A stretch of DNA of 64,000 nt from Muscardinus avellanarius (GCA_963383645.1 OY726573.1:21790345-21854344), one strand, 5' to 3'. Numbered from the stretch's first letter, positions 29,898 through 39,445 are shown. A program made the numbers and translations. The notes: generated from the letters alone by a model not told the origin.

Positions 29898-30249
29898 AAC
29901 TTCCTAGGGAGACCCTGTTTCAAAACAAAAATACATGAATAGCTGGGGTAATAGCTGGGAGATAGAATGCCCCTGAGTCCAAACCCTAGTACCAAACACA
30001 AAAAAATTAATAATAGTAACAAGTTTTATCACCTTGACGAAGACTTTAATACATGGGCCAGTTCAGATTCAAACTATAGCACTGATGGATTAACCAGTCA
30101 TCATGAATAGAGCCTCTAGATCACAGGACCTGCTAGTATTTCACTGGTGCCTTCATTGAATGTGGCCTTTCTCACCCTATTCCTTGGCATGGTTGCTTTA
30201 TTTAGCTGTTATTCTGCTGACTATTTCTCTGTTATAAAACAAGAAGTTT

Positions 30250-30455
30250 AGCTGGACATGGCGGCGCACACTTGTAATCCCAGCATTTGAGAGGCTGAGA
30301 CAGGAGGGTTGTAGTTTGTGGTACTTAGTGAGGAGGTCTTTTGCAACCCAGTGAGACCCTGTTTCAAAATAAAGAATAAAAAATAGGGCTGGGGTATAGT
30401 TCAGAGGTAGAATGCTCCTGGGTTTCATCCCCAGTACTGCAAAATAAATAAAACG
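30250..30455 (+). mobile_element. B1-dID SINE, full (type A)
   Basis: AGCTGGACATGGCGGCGC to CCCCAGTACTGC. A small deletion lies in the left half. Confidence 0.88.
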
Positions 30456-30738
30456 AGAAATTTTATAATAGAGTAAGTACGATAGTGGGTGGGGCAAAGT
30501 GAAGTCATTACTTACTCAATTTGGTTTGGACACTGACTTTGGATTGTAAAGTTTTGAGGACCATTTTAGTTTAAGTTGCTGAAGTAGAACCAGATAAGCC
30601 TGTAGATCACGAAATTCCCAAGGAATCCACCAAAGTATTAAGTATCATTTGTCATTGCTGACCCCTTTAAAGTTTGCTCTATGGTTCTAATTTCCTTTAC
30701 AATATGGAATCTTCCTGAAGCAGTTAACTTCTCAGAAA
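30456..30738. other. Unique sequence
   Basis: Nothing recognised. Confidence 0.4.
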
Positions 30739-30814
30739 CCTTTTTATTTTTTTATTTTTATTTTTTGCTGTACTGGGGATGGAACCCAGAGGCATTCTAC
30801 GAGTGACACCCCAT

Positions 30815-30845
<31 letters not shown>

Positions 30846-31171
30846 GCGGGTCTGGGGATAGAACCCAGGGGGATTTGACCTCTGAGCTACATCCTCTGCC
30901 CTATTTTTTTATACTTTATTTTGAAACAGGGTCTCACTAAGTTGCGGAAGACCTCACTAAGTAGCTGAGGCTGTCCACGAACCGAGATCCTCTGGTCTCA
31001 GCCTCCGGAATGCTGGGATTACAAGAGTGCGTCACCACCTGGCTCCTATTTTTTATTCTTTATTTTGAAACAGGATCTCATTGACTTGCAAAAGGCTGTC
31101 CACAAGCCGCAGTCCTCCTTTCTCACCCTCCCAAATGCTGGGATTTACAAGGGTGTACCACCACACTGAGA
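30739..31171 (-). mobile_element. B1-dID SINE host split by a type D copy
   Basis: Right half at 30739-30817, left half at 31046-31171 (GAAACAGGATCTCATTG to CACCACACTGAG). Confidence 0.85.
30818..31045 (-). mobile_element. B1-dID SINE, full (type D), nested
   Basis: A T run of about 27, GCGGGTCTGGGGATAGAACC, left half ending CACCACCTGGCT. Confidence 0.93.
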
Positions 31172-31188
31172 TTAAGATTAAGATCTCT

Positions 31189-31406
31189 TGGGCGTGATGG
31201 CGCACGCTTGTAAATCCCCAAGCTTAGGAGGCTGAGACCGGAGTATCGCACAGGTTCGAAGCCAGCCTCAGCTACTTAGTGAGGATCTCAGCAACTTAGT
31301 GAGACCCTGTTTCCAAATAAAATATAAAATAGGTCTGGGACTGTAGCCCGGAGATAGAAAGCCTCTGGGTTCCACCCTTAGTACCACCAAAAAAAAAAAA
31401 AAAAAA
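31189..31406 (+). mobile_element. B1-dID SINE, full (type B)
   Basis: Carries GGTTCGAAGCC (about 31253) and ends TTAGTACCACC plus A18. Confidence 0.93.
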
Positions 31407-31721
31407 TCTCAACTTTTACTTTAGGCCCAAAGTGCTTCTGAAGCTTCATACCAGCAGAGATGGATTCCAAGCTGTTTGAATCAACTGCCAAATTTTTCCT
31501 TGCTCTATCAGAAGGGATGTGGCTTTATTTATTCCTCCTCAGTGTTGTACCAATGACTTCCTTCTAGGAGTATCTTATGGGCACCCCTCTTAAGAAGCCT
31601 CTTTCACACCTTTGTTCCTTCATAACCAGAGGTAACTTCTGACAAGATACCCCAGATCTGCTGTGTGGAATTCCACAGGGCTTACCTGCCTGGTCTAATT
31701 AGAAAGCTGCTACTCTTTTCT
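31407..31721. other. Unique sequence
   Basis: Nothing recognised. Confidence 0.4.
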
Positions 31722-31736
31722 TTTTGTTTTGTTTTG

Positions 31737-31800
31737 TTGGTGGTACTGGAGTTCCTGGAAGCCCTTCTACCTCCGGGCCACACTCCCAGACATACATACA

Positions 31801-31867
<67 letters not shown>

Positions 31868-31971
31868 GAAACAGGGTCTCTTAAGCCAGCAAGACTGGCT
31901 TTGAACCTGGCGATCCTCCTGTCTCCGCCTCCCAAGCGCGGGGATTACAAGCGTGCGCCACCACACCTGGC
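31737..31971 (-). mobile_element. B1-dID SINE (type C) with a microsatellite in its linker
   Basis: GGTACTGGAGTTCCTGGAAG to CACCACACCTGGC. TSD GCTACTCTTTTCT near 31708-31721 and 31977-31989. The linker is expanded by (CATA)n(TA)n. Confidence 0.94.
31790..31850. repeat. (CATA)n(TA)n microsatellite inside a SINE
   Basis: About ten CATA units run into about ten TA units. It replaces the end of the right half and linker of the type C element. Confidence 0.95.
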
Positions 31972-31989
31972 CTGGTGCTACTCTTTTCT

Positions 31990-32516
31990 ACTCCCCAAAA
32001 TGTTATCCTCCCTTCCCAGATAATGGGAGGGAGGCAAGTTTCCCAAAATCATTTCTAGCAAGCAGAAACTATACTATAATTCTTCTTGTAACTCTTCCAA
32101 ATGACCTGCTGAATGGCAGGCCTCTTCTCCTGGGTCCTGTTACTAGAACTGGTCTGGTGCCAGCATGCCCTTCTGCTGCCAGCAGCTCTGCTTGCTCAAG
32201 AGGGAATGGGTGTTTGAGCAACCCTGTAATCAGGTAGGAACTCATAGGTGACAAAAATAATCAATCCAGAGATATAGCTAAGGTGGCAGTGGCCAGAGTG
32301 TTTTGACTGGTGCTTACTTACTTATTTTCCAGGAAATCTATAGAAACACCATTACTAATGTTGCGTGGGTATTTTCTGGAAAAAGTTAAGCACTCATTCA
32401 GAAGTGTTTACTGCTTTTCCTTGTGGTGGGTAAATGATAGTCCATCTTGCCAAGATGTATTGATAAAGCCCCCAGGACATTTGTTGAACGAAGAGCCCCA
32501 TATAAAGGAGGTGGGA
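31990..32516. other. Unique sequence
   Basis: Nothing recognised. ORFs on both strands overlap and lack motifs. Confidence 0.4.
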
Positions 32517-32528
32517 AAACTTTGTCTT

Positions 32529-32741
32529 TTTTTTTTTGGTGGTGGTACTGGGGATGGAACTTAGAGGCCTTCTACTTCCGGGCTACACTCCCAGTCCTGT
32601 TTTATACTTTATTTGGAAATAGGGTCTTGCTAAGTTGCTGAGAGCCTCACTAAGAAGCTGAGTCTGGCTTCGAACCTGCACTATCCTCCTGTCTTAGCCT
32701 CCCAAGTGCTGGGATTACAAGTGTGTGCCACCACGCCTGGC
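32529..32741 (-). mobile_element. B1-dID SINE, full (type B)
   Basis: GGTGGTACTGGGGATGGAAC to CACCACGCCTGGCT. AAAACTTTGTCT / AAAACTTTTGTGTC flank it as TSD. Confidence 0.92.
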
Positions 32742-32849
32742 TAAAACTTTTGTGTCCTTTGAAAGGTCCCTGCCCTTCCGAAGATCATTTTCTAACTTTC
32801 AGAAGGTAGTGGTTGTTTTGTAATGCTGTAAAGAACTTTGGAATCCACC

Positions 32850-33060
32850 TGATTTTGAATTTCTCACTCAGTCACTTACTAACAGTATGACCTTCATGAA
32901 AAAAGTTTACTTACCATCTCAGAAGAATGTAGTTTCTTGTCTCTAAAGTATGGTTACCAGGGTCAGTTTGCAGGCATTTTGTGAGTGCTAGATAACATGC
33001 AGAACGCCTTGCCCAGGCCCCTGGCACATACTAGGTACTCAGTAGATGTCTCATTTTCTT
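32850..33060 (+). mobile_element. MIR (ancient tRNA-derived SINE)
   Basis: The MIR order is visible: TCACTTACTAACAGTATGACC (core start), then CTTACCATCTCAGAAGAATG, then CCCCTGGCACATACTAGGTA and CTCAGTAGATG (3' end). Strong divergence fits a pre-eutherian age. Confidence 0.78.
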
Positions 33061-33085
33061 TATTAAATCAGCCACTAGTTATAAA

Positions 33086-33178
33086 CTTTTTTTTTATTTT
33101 TTAGCAGTATTGGGGATTGAACCCAGAAGCATTCTACTGCCAAGCCATACCCCTTAGCCCTATTTTTTTTTATTTTGA
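33086..33178 (-). mobile_element. B1-dID SINE, right half only
   Basis: AGCAGTATTGGGGATTGAACC to CCTTAGCCCTATT, then only ATTTTGAATA of the linker region. Confidence 0.78.
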
Positions 33179-33202
33179 ATATATATAATCATTTATCTCT
33201 TG

Positions 33203-33247
33203 TGTGCGTGTGTGCGTGCGTGCGTGTGTGTGTGCGTGTGTGCGTGC

Positions 33248-33288
<41 letters not shown>

Positions 33289-33298
33289 CGCGTGCGTA
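33203..33298. repeat. (TG)n with (CG) interruptions, CGTGCGTG-rich
   Basis: An alternating purine-pyrimidine tract of about 95 bases mixing TGTGTG and TGCGTGCG. It is a candidate Z-DNA former. Confidence 0.95.
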
Positions 33299-33377
33299 TT
33301 GTTTTGGCATTGCTATAGATTGGCCCTGGGATCTCATTCAGGTTAGGCAAATGCTCTACCACTTTGAACATCCTTAG
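33299..33377 (-). mobile_element. Old ID-type fragment
   Basis: GGCATTGCTATAGATTGGCC, then GGCAAATGCTCTACCACTTTG matches a decayed reversed ID element. Confidence 0.55.
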
Positions 33378-33381
33378 TTCC

Positions 33382-33669
33382 TGATAAGTCGGGTCCCGCC
33401 CTCGTGTGACCTCTGCGGGGAAAGGGGGACGAAACCCTCGAAACCCTCGAGAGAATCATGTGTTCCCAGGAGTAAACCCCTCCCCCGAGATGCATACCTT
33501 AAAAGGAAGAGCCCGCCTCTCCTAGCTTTGGATGGGCTGCGCAGTTCCCCAGAACTGACCAGCGCCATCCCGGGAAGGGGCCGTTCCAGTAAAGGCTGGT
33601 ATCATGCATATTGGATCTCTCCCGTGCTTCATGCTTGCGGAACCTGTACTTTATCTTACTTTTCCCACA
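33382..33669 (+). mobile_element. Candidate solo LTR of an endogenous retrovirus (ERV1-like)
   Basis: A 288-base block begins TG and ends CA, flanked by TTCC at 33378-33381 and 33670-33673. A 4-base TSD is typical of gammaretrovirus-type ERVs. Inside are a TATA-like CTTAAAAGG (about 33498-33506), a polyadenylation-like AGTAAA (33588-33593) and a short tandem CGAAACCCT. CpG density is far above the flanks. No coding region is attached. The alternative is a small CpG-rich regulatory element of other origin. Confidence 0.6.
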
Positions 33670-33677
33670 TTCCTCTG

Positions 33678-33772
33678 CTTTTGTTTGTTTGTTTTTGTTT
33701 TTTGCATTACTGGGGATGGAACCCAGGGATATTCTATGTCCGAGCTACACCCCCAGCCTTATTTCTTATTTT

Positions 33773-33815
<43 letters not shown>

Positions 33816-34142
33816 TATTTTGGTGATACTGGGGTTCCTGGAAACCCTTCTACCTCCAGGCTTCACTCCCAGACCTATTTTTATACTTTTTAATTTGGAA
33901 ACAGGGTCTCTTAAGCCAGCAAAGCTGGTTTTGAACCTGCTCAATCCTCCTGTCACCACCTCCCAAGTGCGGGGATTACAAGCGTGTGCCACCATACCCG
34001 GCCCCTATTTTTTATTTCGAAACAGGGTCTCGCTGAGTTGCAGAGGGCCTCACTAAGTAGCTGAGGCTGTCTGCAAACCGTGATCCTCCTGTCACAGCCT
34101 CCCAAATGCTGGTATTATAAGTGTGTGCCACCACACCCAGCT
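33678..34142 (-). mobile_element. B1-dID SINE host split by a type C copy
   Basis: Right half at 33678-33770, left half at 34004-34142 (CGAAACAGGGTCTCGC to CACACCCAGCTT). Confidence 0.87.
33771..34003 (-). mobile_element. B1-dID SINE (type C), nested, (TTTA)n tail
   Basis: (TTTA)n at about 33774-33815, GATACTGGGGTTCCTGGAAA, CTTAAGCCAGCAAAGCTGG, ending CATACCCGGCCC. Confidence 0.93.
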
Positions 34143-34227
34143 TCCTTTGTTGTTAAAAATTATTTTTAACAGTTCTATTAAAGTGTAAGTACTATATTTT
34201 AGACTTTATTTATTTACTTATTTATAT

Positions 34228-34431
34228 ATTTTGGTTTTAGGGATTGAACCCAGGGACATTCTACCTCCAAGCTACACCTCCAGCCCTATTTTGTTTTTTA
34301 TTTTGAAAAGAGGGTCTTGCTAAGTTTGCTTAGAACCTCACTAATTTGCTGAGGCTGATTTGAAACCTGCGATCCTCCTGTCTCAGCCTCCCAAGTACTG
34401 GGATTACAGGTGTATGCCACCAGGCCCAGTT
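34228..34431 (-). mobile_element. B1-dID SINE, full (type A)
   Basis: TTTTAGGGATTGAACCCAGG to CACCAGGCCCAGTT. Confidence 0.88.
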
Positions 34432-34448
34432 TAGAGACTGACAATCTC

Positions 34449-34465
34449 TGTCTATCTGTCTGTCC

Positions 34466-34512
<47 letters not shown>

Positions 34513-34562
34513 TGTCTGTCTGTCTATCTGTCTCTCTCTCTCTCTCAATATATATATTTATA
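34449..34562. repeat. Compound (TCTG)n(TG)n(TCTG)n(TC)n(TA)n microsatellite
   Basis: A run of about 18 TG units is bracketed by TCTG/TCTA repeats, then TC and TA tracts. It abuts the tail of the next minus-strand SINE. Confidence 0.95.
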
Positions 34563-34564
34563 TT

Positions 34565-34764
34565 GTGGGGGGGGTCTGGGGGTGAAATCCAGGGCATTCA
34601 ACCTCCAAGCTACACCCCCTGCCCTATTTATTCTTCACTTTGAAATAGGCTCTCACTAAGTTGTGGAGGGCCTCACTAAGTAGCTGAGCTGTCCACAAAC
34701 CACAATCCTCCGGTCTCAGCCTCCCGAATGCTGGGATTATAAGCGTGCACCACCACACCCGGCT
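34565..34764 (-). mobile_element. B1-dID SINE, full (type D)
   Basis: GGGGTCTGGGGGTGAAATCC to CACCACACCCGGCT. Confidence 0.91.
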
Positions 34765-35084
34765 GACTATAATTTTATGAATTTGAGATAATATACATTT
34801 GTGAGTCCATCACCACAATCAGGATAATGAACACAATGAACATTTCCTTTGCTAACGAGTTTCTTTTGTAATCCATTCTTCCTGAACCCTTCTCTCCCAC
34901 TCCCCACAACCACTGATTTTCTTTCTGTAGCTGTAGATTAGTTTATATTTCCTAAAAATTTTTTTAAGTCTTTGTTTGGACTTAAGCTTTCATTTCTCTT
35001 GCGTAAATACTTGGGAGCATTTATCATTTATCAGATATTTACCTAGGTCATTTTCTAAGTGTATTTTAACTCTTCAAGACACTG

Positions 35085-35246
35085 CACAGTACTTGGAAGG
35101 CTGAGACAGGAGGACTGCAGGTTTGAGGCCAGCCTCAGCAATTTAGTGGGACCTTGTTTCCAAATTAGAAAAGGTGGGTGGTCTGGAATGTAGCCCAGAG
35201 GTAGAATGCTTCTGGGTTCAATTCCATTACCCGCCCCATAAAAGAA
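35085..35246 (+). mobile_element. B1-dID SINE, 5'-truncated (type B-like)
   Basis: Starts mid left half (CAGTACTTGGAAGGCTGAG), lacking the first 30 or so bases, and ends CATTACCCGCCCC. Inserted in the L1M. Confidence 0.83.
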
Positions 35247-35359
35247 ACTGCAACTGTTTCCCAAAGTGGTTGTATCATTTTACATTCTCAAAGCAGTGTA
35301 TAAGAATTTCAGTTGCTCCACATCCTTGCCACCACTTGTTATTCTCTATACAGATTTTT

Positions 35360-35475
35360 TTCTTTTTTTTAAGGTTTTGTTTTGGTTTTTGTTGGGGTAG
35401 TGGTGCTGGGGGTTAAACCGAGGGCCCCGCACATGCTAGGCAAGCACTCTACCACTGAGGTACATCCCTTGTCCA
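35360..35475 (-). mobile_element. ID element (lone) in the L1M
   Basis: GTGCTGGGGGTTAAACC, then CGCACATGCTAGGCAAGCAC and CTCTACCACTGAGGTAC. Confidence 0.82.
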
Positions 35476-35581
35476 TCTATCCATCTTTTTACTGGTGGGT
35501 GTGGCATTGTATTTGTGGCTTTGATCTGTATTTCTTTAATGATGTATAATATAATGCAGAGCATCTTTCATTTCTATATCT

Positions 35582-35805
35582 TTTTTTTTATTTTTTTTTT
35601 TTTTGCGGGTCTGGGGATGGAACCCAGGGACATTCAGCCTCCGAGCTACACCCCCTGCCCTATTTTTTTATTCTTTATTTTGAAACCGGGTCTCACTGAG
35701 TTTCAGAGGACCTCACTAAGTGGCTGAGGCTGTCCGCGAACCGGGATCCTCCGGTCTCAGCCTCCTGAATGCTGGGATTGCAAGCGTGCGCCACCACGCC
35801 TGGCC
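35582..35805 (-). mobile_element. B1-dID SINE, full (type D)
   Basis: TSD CTATATCT at 35574-35581 and 35806-35813. GCGGGTCTGGGGATGGAACC to CACCACGCCTGGC. Confidence 0.94.
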
Positions 35806-36014
35806 CTATATCTGTTTTGCCTGCTTTTGTTGTTGTTGTTCAACCCCCAATCCTGAGAAAAATGCTTCTTAGTCCAGCGTCGTGGGGCACCCCTGTAATC
35901 CTAGTGCTTGGGAGGCTAAGACAGGAGGATTACCTGTTTGAGGACAGCCTCAGCAAGTAGTGAGATTCTCATCAGCCTAGTGAGACCCTGTTTCAAAATA
36001 AAAATTAAAAATAG

Positions 36015-36402
36015 AAGTTGGACATGGTGACACATGCTTATAATCCCAGTATCTGGGAAGCTAAGACAAGAGGATCGCAGGTTCAGAGCCAGCCTCAGCA
36101 ACTTAAGAAATAAAATTGGGCTGCACATATGGTGCATGCTTGTAATCCCAGTACTTGGGAGCCTGAGACAGGAGGATCGTAGTTCACGGACAGTCTCAGC
36201 TACTTAGTGAAACTCTCTACAATTTATCGAGGCCCTATTTCAAAATAAAGAATAAAAAATAGGGCTGGAGGTATAGCTTGAAGGTAGAATGCTTCTGGGT
36301 TCCATCCTCAGTTAAATAAATAAATAAATAAATAAATGGGCTGGGATGTAGCTTGAAGATAGAATGCCTCTGGGCTCAATCCCCAGCATTAAAAAAAAAA
36401 AA
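36015..36402 (+). mobile_element. Middle SINE of the telescope
   Basis: Left half at 36015-36118 (GTTGGACATGGTGACACATG), right half at 36338-36402 (GGGCTGGGATGTAGCTTGAAG). Confidence 0.87.
36119..36337 (+). mobile_element. Inner SINE of the telescope (type A)
   Basis: Complete, with slightly truncated start (GGGCTGCACATATGGTGC) and (AAAT)n tail. Confidence 0.88.
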
Positions 36403-36481
36403 AAAGTAGGAATAGGGGTATAGTTCGGAGGTAGAATGACTCTGGATTCAATTCCCAGTACTTAAAAAAATGCTTTATAGG

Positions 36482-36680
36482 TCAGGCATGGTGGTGTATT
36501 ATATGCCCATAAGTATAACACACTTGGTAAATTGAGACATAGCCAGCCTCAGCAATTTAGCGGGGCTTTCAGCAGACTCCTGAGGTCTTGTTTTAAAAAG
36601 TAAAATAGGGCTGGGGGTGTTGCTTAGATGTAGAATGCCCCTGGGTTCAATCCCTATTTTTAGAAATGATAAAAATAAAA
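36482..36680 (+). mobile_element. Old B1-dID SINE
   Basis: Diverged left half (CAGGCATGGTGGTGTATTAT), clearer right half (GGGCTGGGGGTGTTGCTTAG). Confidence 0.75.
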
Positions 36681-36687
36681 GCACATC

Positions 36688-36730
36688 TTAGCTAAGTTTG
36701 GTGGTATTGTACCCCCACACCTATAATTAT
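36688..36730 (+). mobile_element. SINE left-half start, cut by a minus-strand copy
   Basis: GCTAAGTTTGGTGGTATTGT to CACACCTATAATTATTT. Confidence 0.5.
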
Positions 36731-36931
36731 TTGGGGAGGATAGTGGGGATTGAGCCCAGGGGTGTTTTACCTCTGAGCTACACTCCCAGCCCCTTTTCAT
36801 TGTTGTGGAGACAGGGTCTCACTAGGCCGCTGAGTGTCTTTCTGTGTTATGAAGCTGTCCTTGAACCTGCAGTCCTCCTGGCCCAGCCTCCCAAGTACTG
36901 GGATTACAGGCAAGTGCCTCCATGCCCAGAG
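36731..36931 (-). mobile_element. Old B1-dID SINE, full
   Basis: GATAGTGGGGATTGAGCCC to CTCCATGCCCAGAG. Linker CATTGTTGTGGAGACAGGG is ancestral-like. Confidence 0.78.
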
Positions 36932-37177
36932 CAGGTTTTCATTTATGAAGAAATCAACACAAAGGCTCATGTTCTAAGCAAATTTTTTCCTTAAGTGCCT
37001 TTGCTTAAAGAATATACATACTATTGGTTTGAGATTTGTACTTTTACTTATTTTTTGAGAAGCAAGAACATGTTTAAATAGCTCAGTTAGCTTTTGCAAT
37101 TCATTGTTCTTGTCATCATTCTTTCCTTTCTCATCACTTTCACCTTGTGCTGCTCAATGGTGAAGTCCTCTTGCTTC

Positions 37178-37371
37178 ACTTTTTTCTTGCGGGTTTGGGG
37201 ATGGAACCTGGGGGCTTTCAACCTCTGAGCTACCCCCCTGCCCTGTTTTTTATTCTTTATTTTGAAACAGGGTCTCACTGAGTTGCAGAGGCCTCACTAA
37301 GTAGCTGAGGTGTCCTCGAGCTGCGATCCTCCAGTCTCAGCCTCCCGAATGCTGGGCCTCCGCGCCCGGCT
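37178..37371 (-). mobile_element. B1-dID SINE, full (type D)
   Basis: Imperfect TSD CTCTTGCTTCACT / CTCTTGCTTTACT on the two sides. GCGGGTTTGGGGATGGAACC to CCGCGCCCGGCT. Confidence 0.92.
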
Positions 37372-37391
37372 CTCTTGCTTTACTTCTTATT

Positions 37392-37452
37392 CTTTGTTTT
37401 TATTGAACTTAGTTGCATTCTACCTCTGAGCCACACCCCCACTCATTTTATA
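37392..37452 (-). mobile_element. SINE right-half fragment
   Basis: TTATTGAACTTAGTTGCATT, then CTGAGCCACACCCCC. Confidence 0.6.
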
Positions 37453-37454
37453 TA

Positions 37455-38213
37455 TTTTTTCCTTTTTTTTCCCTTTGTTTCTTTGTTTCTATTTTCTTTT
37501 TTTTTTTATTTTTTTATTTTGCAGTACTGGGATGGAAACCAGGGGCATTCTACCTTTGATTCACACCCCCCAGACCTAATTTTTATTTATTTATTTATTT
37601 ATTTATCTATTTTGTGGTATTGGAGATGGAACCCAGGGGCATTCTACCTCTGAGTAACACCCTCAACCCTTTTTATTCTGTGTGTGTGTTACTGGAGGTG
37701 GAACCCAGGGGCTTTTCTACCTCCCATCTATACTACCAGACCTATTTTACACTTTATTTGGAAACAGGGTCTCACTAAGTAGCTTTTTTTTTTTTTTTTT
37801 TTTTTTTGGTACTGGGGGTGGAACCCAGAGGCTTTCTACCTCCGGGCTATACTCCCAGACCGTTTTTATATTTTATTTGGAAACAGGGTCTCACTAAGTA
37901 GCTGAGGCTGACTTCAAACCCATGCGATCCTCCTATCCTCCTGTTTCAGCCTCCCAAGCACGGGGTGCGCCACCACGCCCAGCTCTTTGAGGCTGGCTTT
38001 GAACCTGTGCAATCCTGTCTCAGCCTCCTAAGGGCTGGGATTGCAAGTGTGCCCCAACATGCCCATCTTATTCTTTGTTTTGAAACAGGGTCTCACTGAG
38101 TTGCAAAGGGCCTCACTAAGTAGCTGAGGCTGTCTGCAACCACAAACCACAATCCTTCTGTCACAGATTCCCAAATACTGGGATTACAAGTATGCACCAC
38201 CATGCCCGGCTTT
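37455..38213 (-). mobile_element. Outer host of a minus-strand telescoping nest
   Basis: Right halves follow each other at 37515-37583, 37612-37676 and 37686-37785. Then comes a complete copy, then left halves at 37984-38070 and 38071-38213. Mirror order of the + strand telescopes; assignment of individual halves is partly ambiguous. Confidence 0.75.
37782..37983 (-). mobile_element. B1-dID SINE, full (type B), innermost
   Basis: A T run of about 24, GGTACTGGGGGTGGAACCC, left half ending CACCACGCCCAGCTC with a small CCTCCTATCCTCCTG duplication. Confidence 0.9.
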
Positions 38214-38215
38214 TC

Positions 38216-38457
38216 TTTTCTTTCTTTTTTTATTCTTTTTTTTTTTTATTTTTATTTTTTTTGGTGCTAGGGATTGGATCCAGGGACATTCTACCTCCGA
38301 GCTAAATTTTACTAATTCTTTATTTTGAAATAGGGTCTCAGTGAGTTGCAGAGGGCCTCACTAAGTAGCTGAGGCTGTCCAGGAAGTGGGAACAGTGATT
38401 CTCCTGCCTCAGCTTTCCAAATGCTGGGATTACAAACTTGTGCCACCATGCCCAGCT
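38216..38457 (-). mobile_element. B1-dID SINE, full (type A)
   Basis: GGTGCTAGGGATTGGATCC to CACCATGCCCAGCTC. Confidence 0.88.
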
Positions 38458-38458
38458 C

Positions 38459-38648
38459 TTTTGTGTATGTGTGGGAAGGGGACTGGGGATGGAACCCAGG
38501 AGCGTTCTGCTGCCTAGCTACACCCCCACCCTATTTTTTATTTTTTATTTGGAAACAGGGTCTCACTGAGTTCCAGAGGGCCTCACTAAGTAGCAGAGGC
38601 TGTCTGCAAACTGTGGTCCTCCTGTCTCAGCCTCCCAAATGCTGGGAA
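38459..38648 (-). mobile_element. B1-dID SINE, left half cut short
   Basis: GGACTGGGGATGGAACCC to CCCAAATGCTGGGA. It stops against L1-like sequence. Confidence 0.82.
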
Positions 38649-38756
38649 CATATTGTTTATATTCTTTTTAAAAAATTTGTATGGTTCATTTTAATTATAT
38701 ATCTTAATGGGATATAAGATGGTAGAGACATACATACACACATCACCCAATTTTGC
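38649..38756 (-). mobile_element. L1-like 3' fragment
   Basis: TTAATGGGATATAAGATGG and ACATACATACACACATCACC resemble the segment at 720-800. Same lineage-specific family. Confidence 0.45.
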
Positions 38757-38977
38757 TTTTTTTTTTTTTTTTGGTGGTACTGGGGGTGGAACCCAGAGAC
38801 CTTCTACCTCTGGGCTATACTCCCAGACCTGATTTTTATATTTTTATTTGGAAACAGGGTCTCACTAAGTTGCTGAGAGCCTCACTAAGTAGTTGAGGCT
38901 GGCTTCAAACCCGTGCGATCCTCCTGTCTCAGGCTCCCAAGCGTGGAGATTACAAGCGTGGCCACCACGCCTGGCTT
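38757..38977 (-). mobile_element. B1-dID SINE, full (type B)
   Basis: GGTGGTACTGGGGGTGGAAC to CCACCACGCCTGGCTT. Confidence 0.92.
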
Positions 38978-39044
38978 TTCATTATATTCTTGATGATTAA
39001 CATCTAACTGGATTTAGATCAATATCATGTAGTTGTTTTTTTTT

Positions 39045-39282
39045 TTTGCATTTCCCTGATTGCTAATGATGTTGGAATATTTTTCATAAATTTTGATAAA
39101 TGTCTATTTAATCACATGAACTTGTCAATAGATGCAGAAAAAGCATTTGATAAAATACAACACCCATTTATGTTAAAAACACTGAAGAAATTAGGGATAG
39201 AAAGAACCTACCTCAACATCATAATAAACTCAAAGCTAACATCTTAGTCAATTGGGAAAAACTGAAAACATTTATTATATTA
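39045..39282. mobile_element. Two opposed L1 fragments
   Basis: 39045-39090 reads as reversed L1M 3' sequence (CATTTCCCTGATTGCTAATG). 39125-39275 reads forward as the ORF2 reverse-transcriptase region (GATGCAGAAAAAGCATTTGA). The fusion implies inversion or recombination. Confidence 0.65.
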
Positions 39283-39445
39283 CCATTATTATTGGAACTG
39301 GAGATTGCATTCTACCTCCAAGCTGCACCCCTAGCCTCACTTAGAGGGCCTCAACTAAGTAGCTGAGGCTGGCTGCAAACCTGTGTGATCCTCCTGTCTC
39401 AGCCTCCCAAGTGGAGAATTACAAGCTTCCGCTACCACGCCTGGC
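39283..39445 (-). mobile_element. B1-dID SINE, contracted
   Basis: GGAACTGGAGATTGCATTC to CTACCACGCCTGGCC. The linker is lost. Confidence 0.75.

Larger units (their letters stand above)
29089..30009 (+). mobile_element. Outermost SINE of a four-level telescoping nest
   Basis: Left half at 29089-29187, continuing after the inserts at about 29898-30009 with GGGAGACCCTGTTTC and a right half (GATAGAATGCCCCTGAG). All members lie on the + strand. Confidence 0.75.
34145..35581 (-). mobile_element. Old L1M 3' region, split by four insertions
   Basis: Pieces at about 34145-34205, 34765-35083, 35247-35358 and 35476-35581 read in order as the reverse of an ancient L1M 3'UTR: CCATCACCACAATCAGGATA, then CAACCACTGATTTTCTTTC, CATTTTACATTCTCAAAGCA, GTTGCTCCACATCCTTGCC and ACTGGTGGGTGTGG. 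All breaks are SINE insertions. The subfamily is not assigned. Confidence 0.75.
35872..36468 (+). mobile_element. Outer SINE of a perfect three-level telescope
   Basis: Left half at 35872-36014, right half at 36404-36468 (GGAATAGGGGTATAGTTCGG to TTCCCAGTACTT). Two further copies lie in its linker. Confidence 0.87.

Noticed and set aside
35872..36468. Regularly spaced repeated halves suggesting a CRISPR or satellite array
   Set aside because: The units are SINE halves with tails in nested order; the organism is a mammal and no constant spacer length exists.
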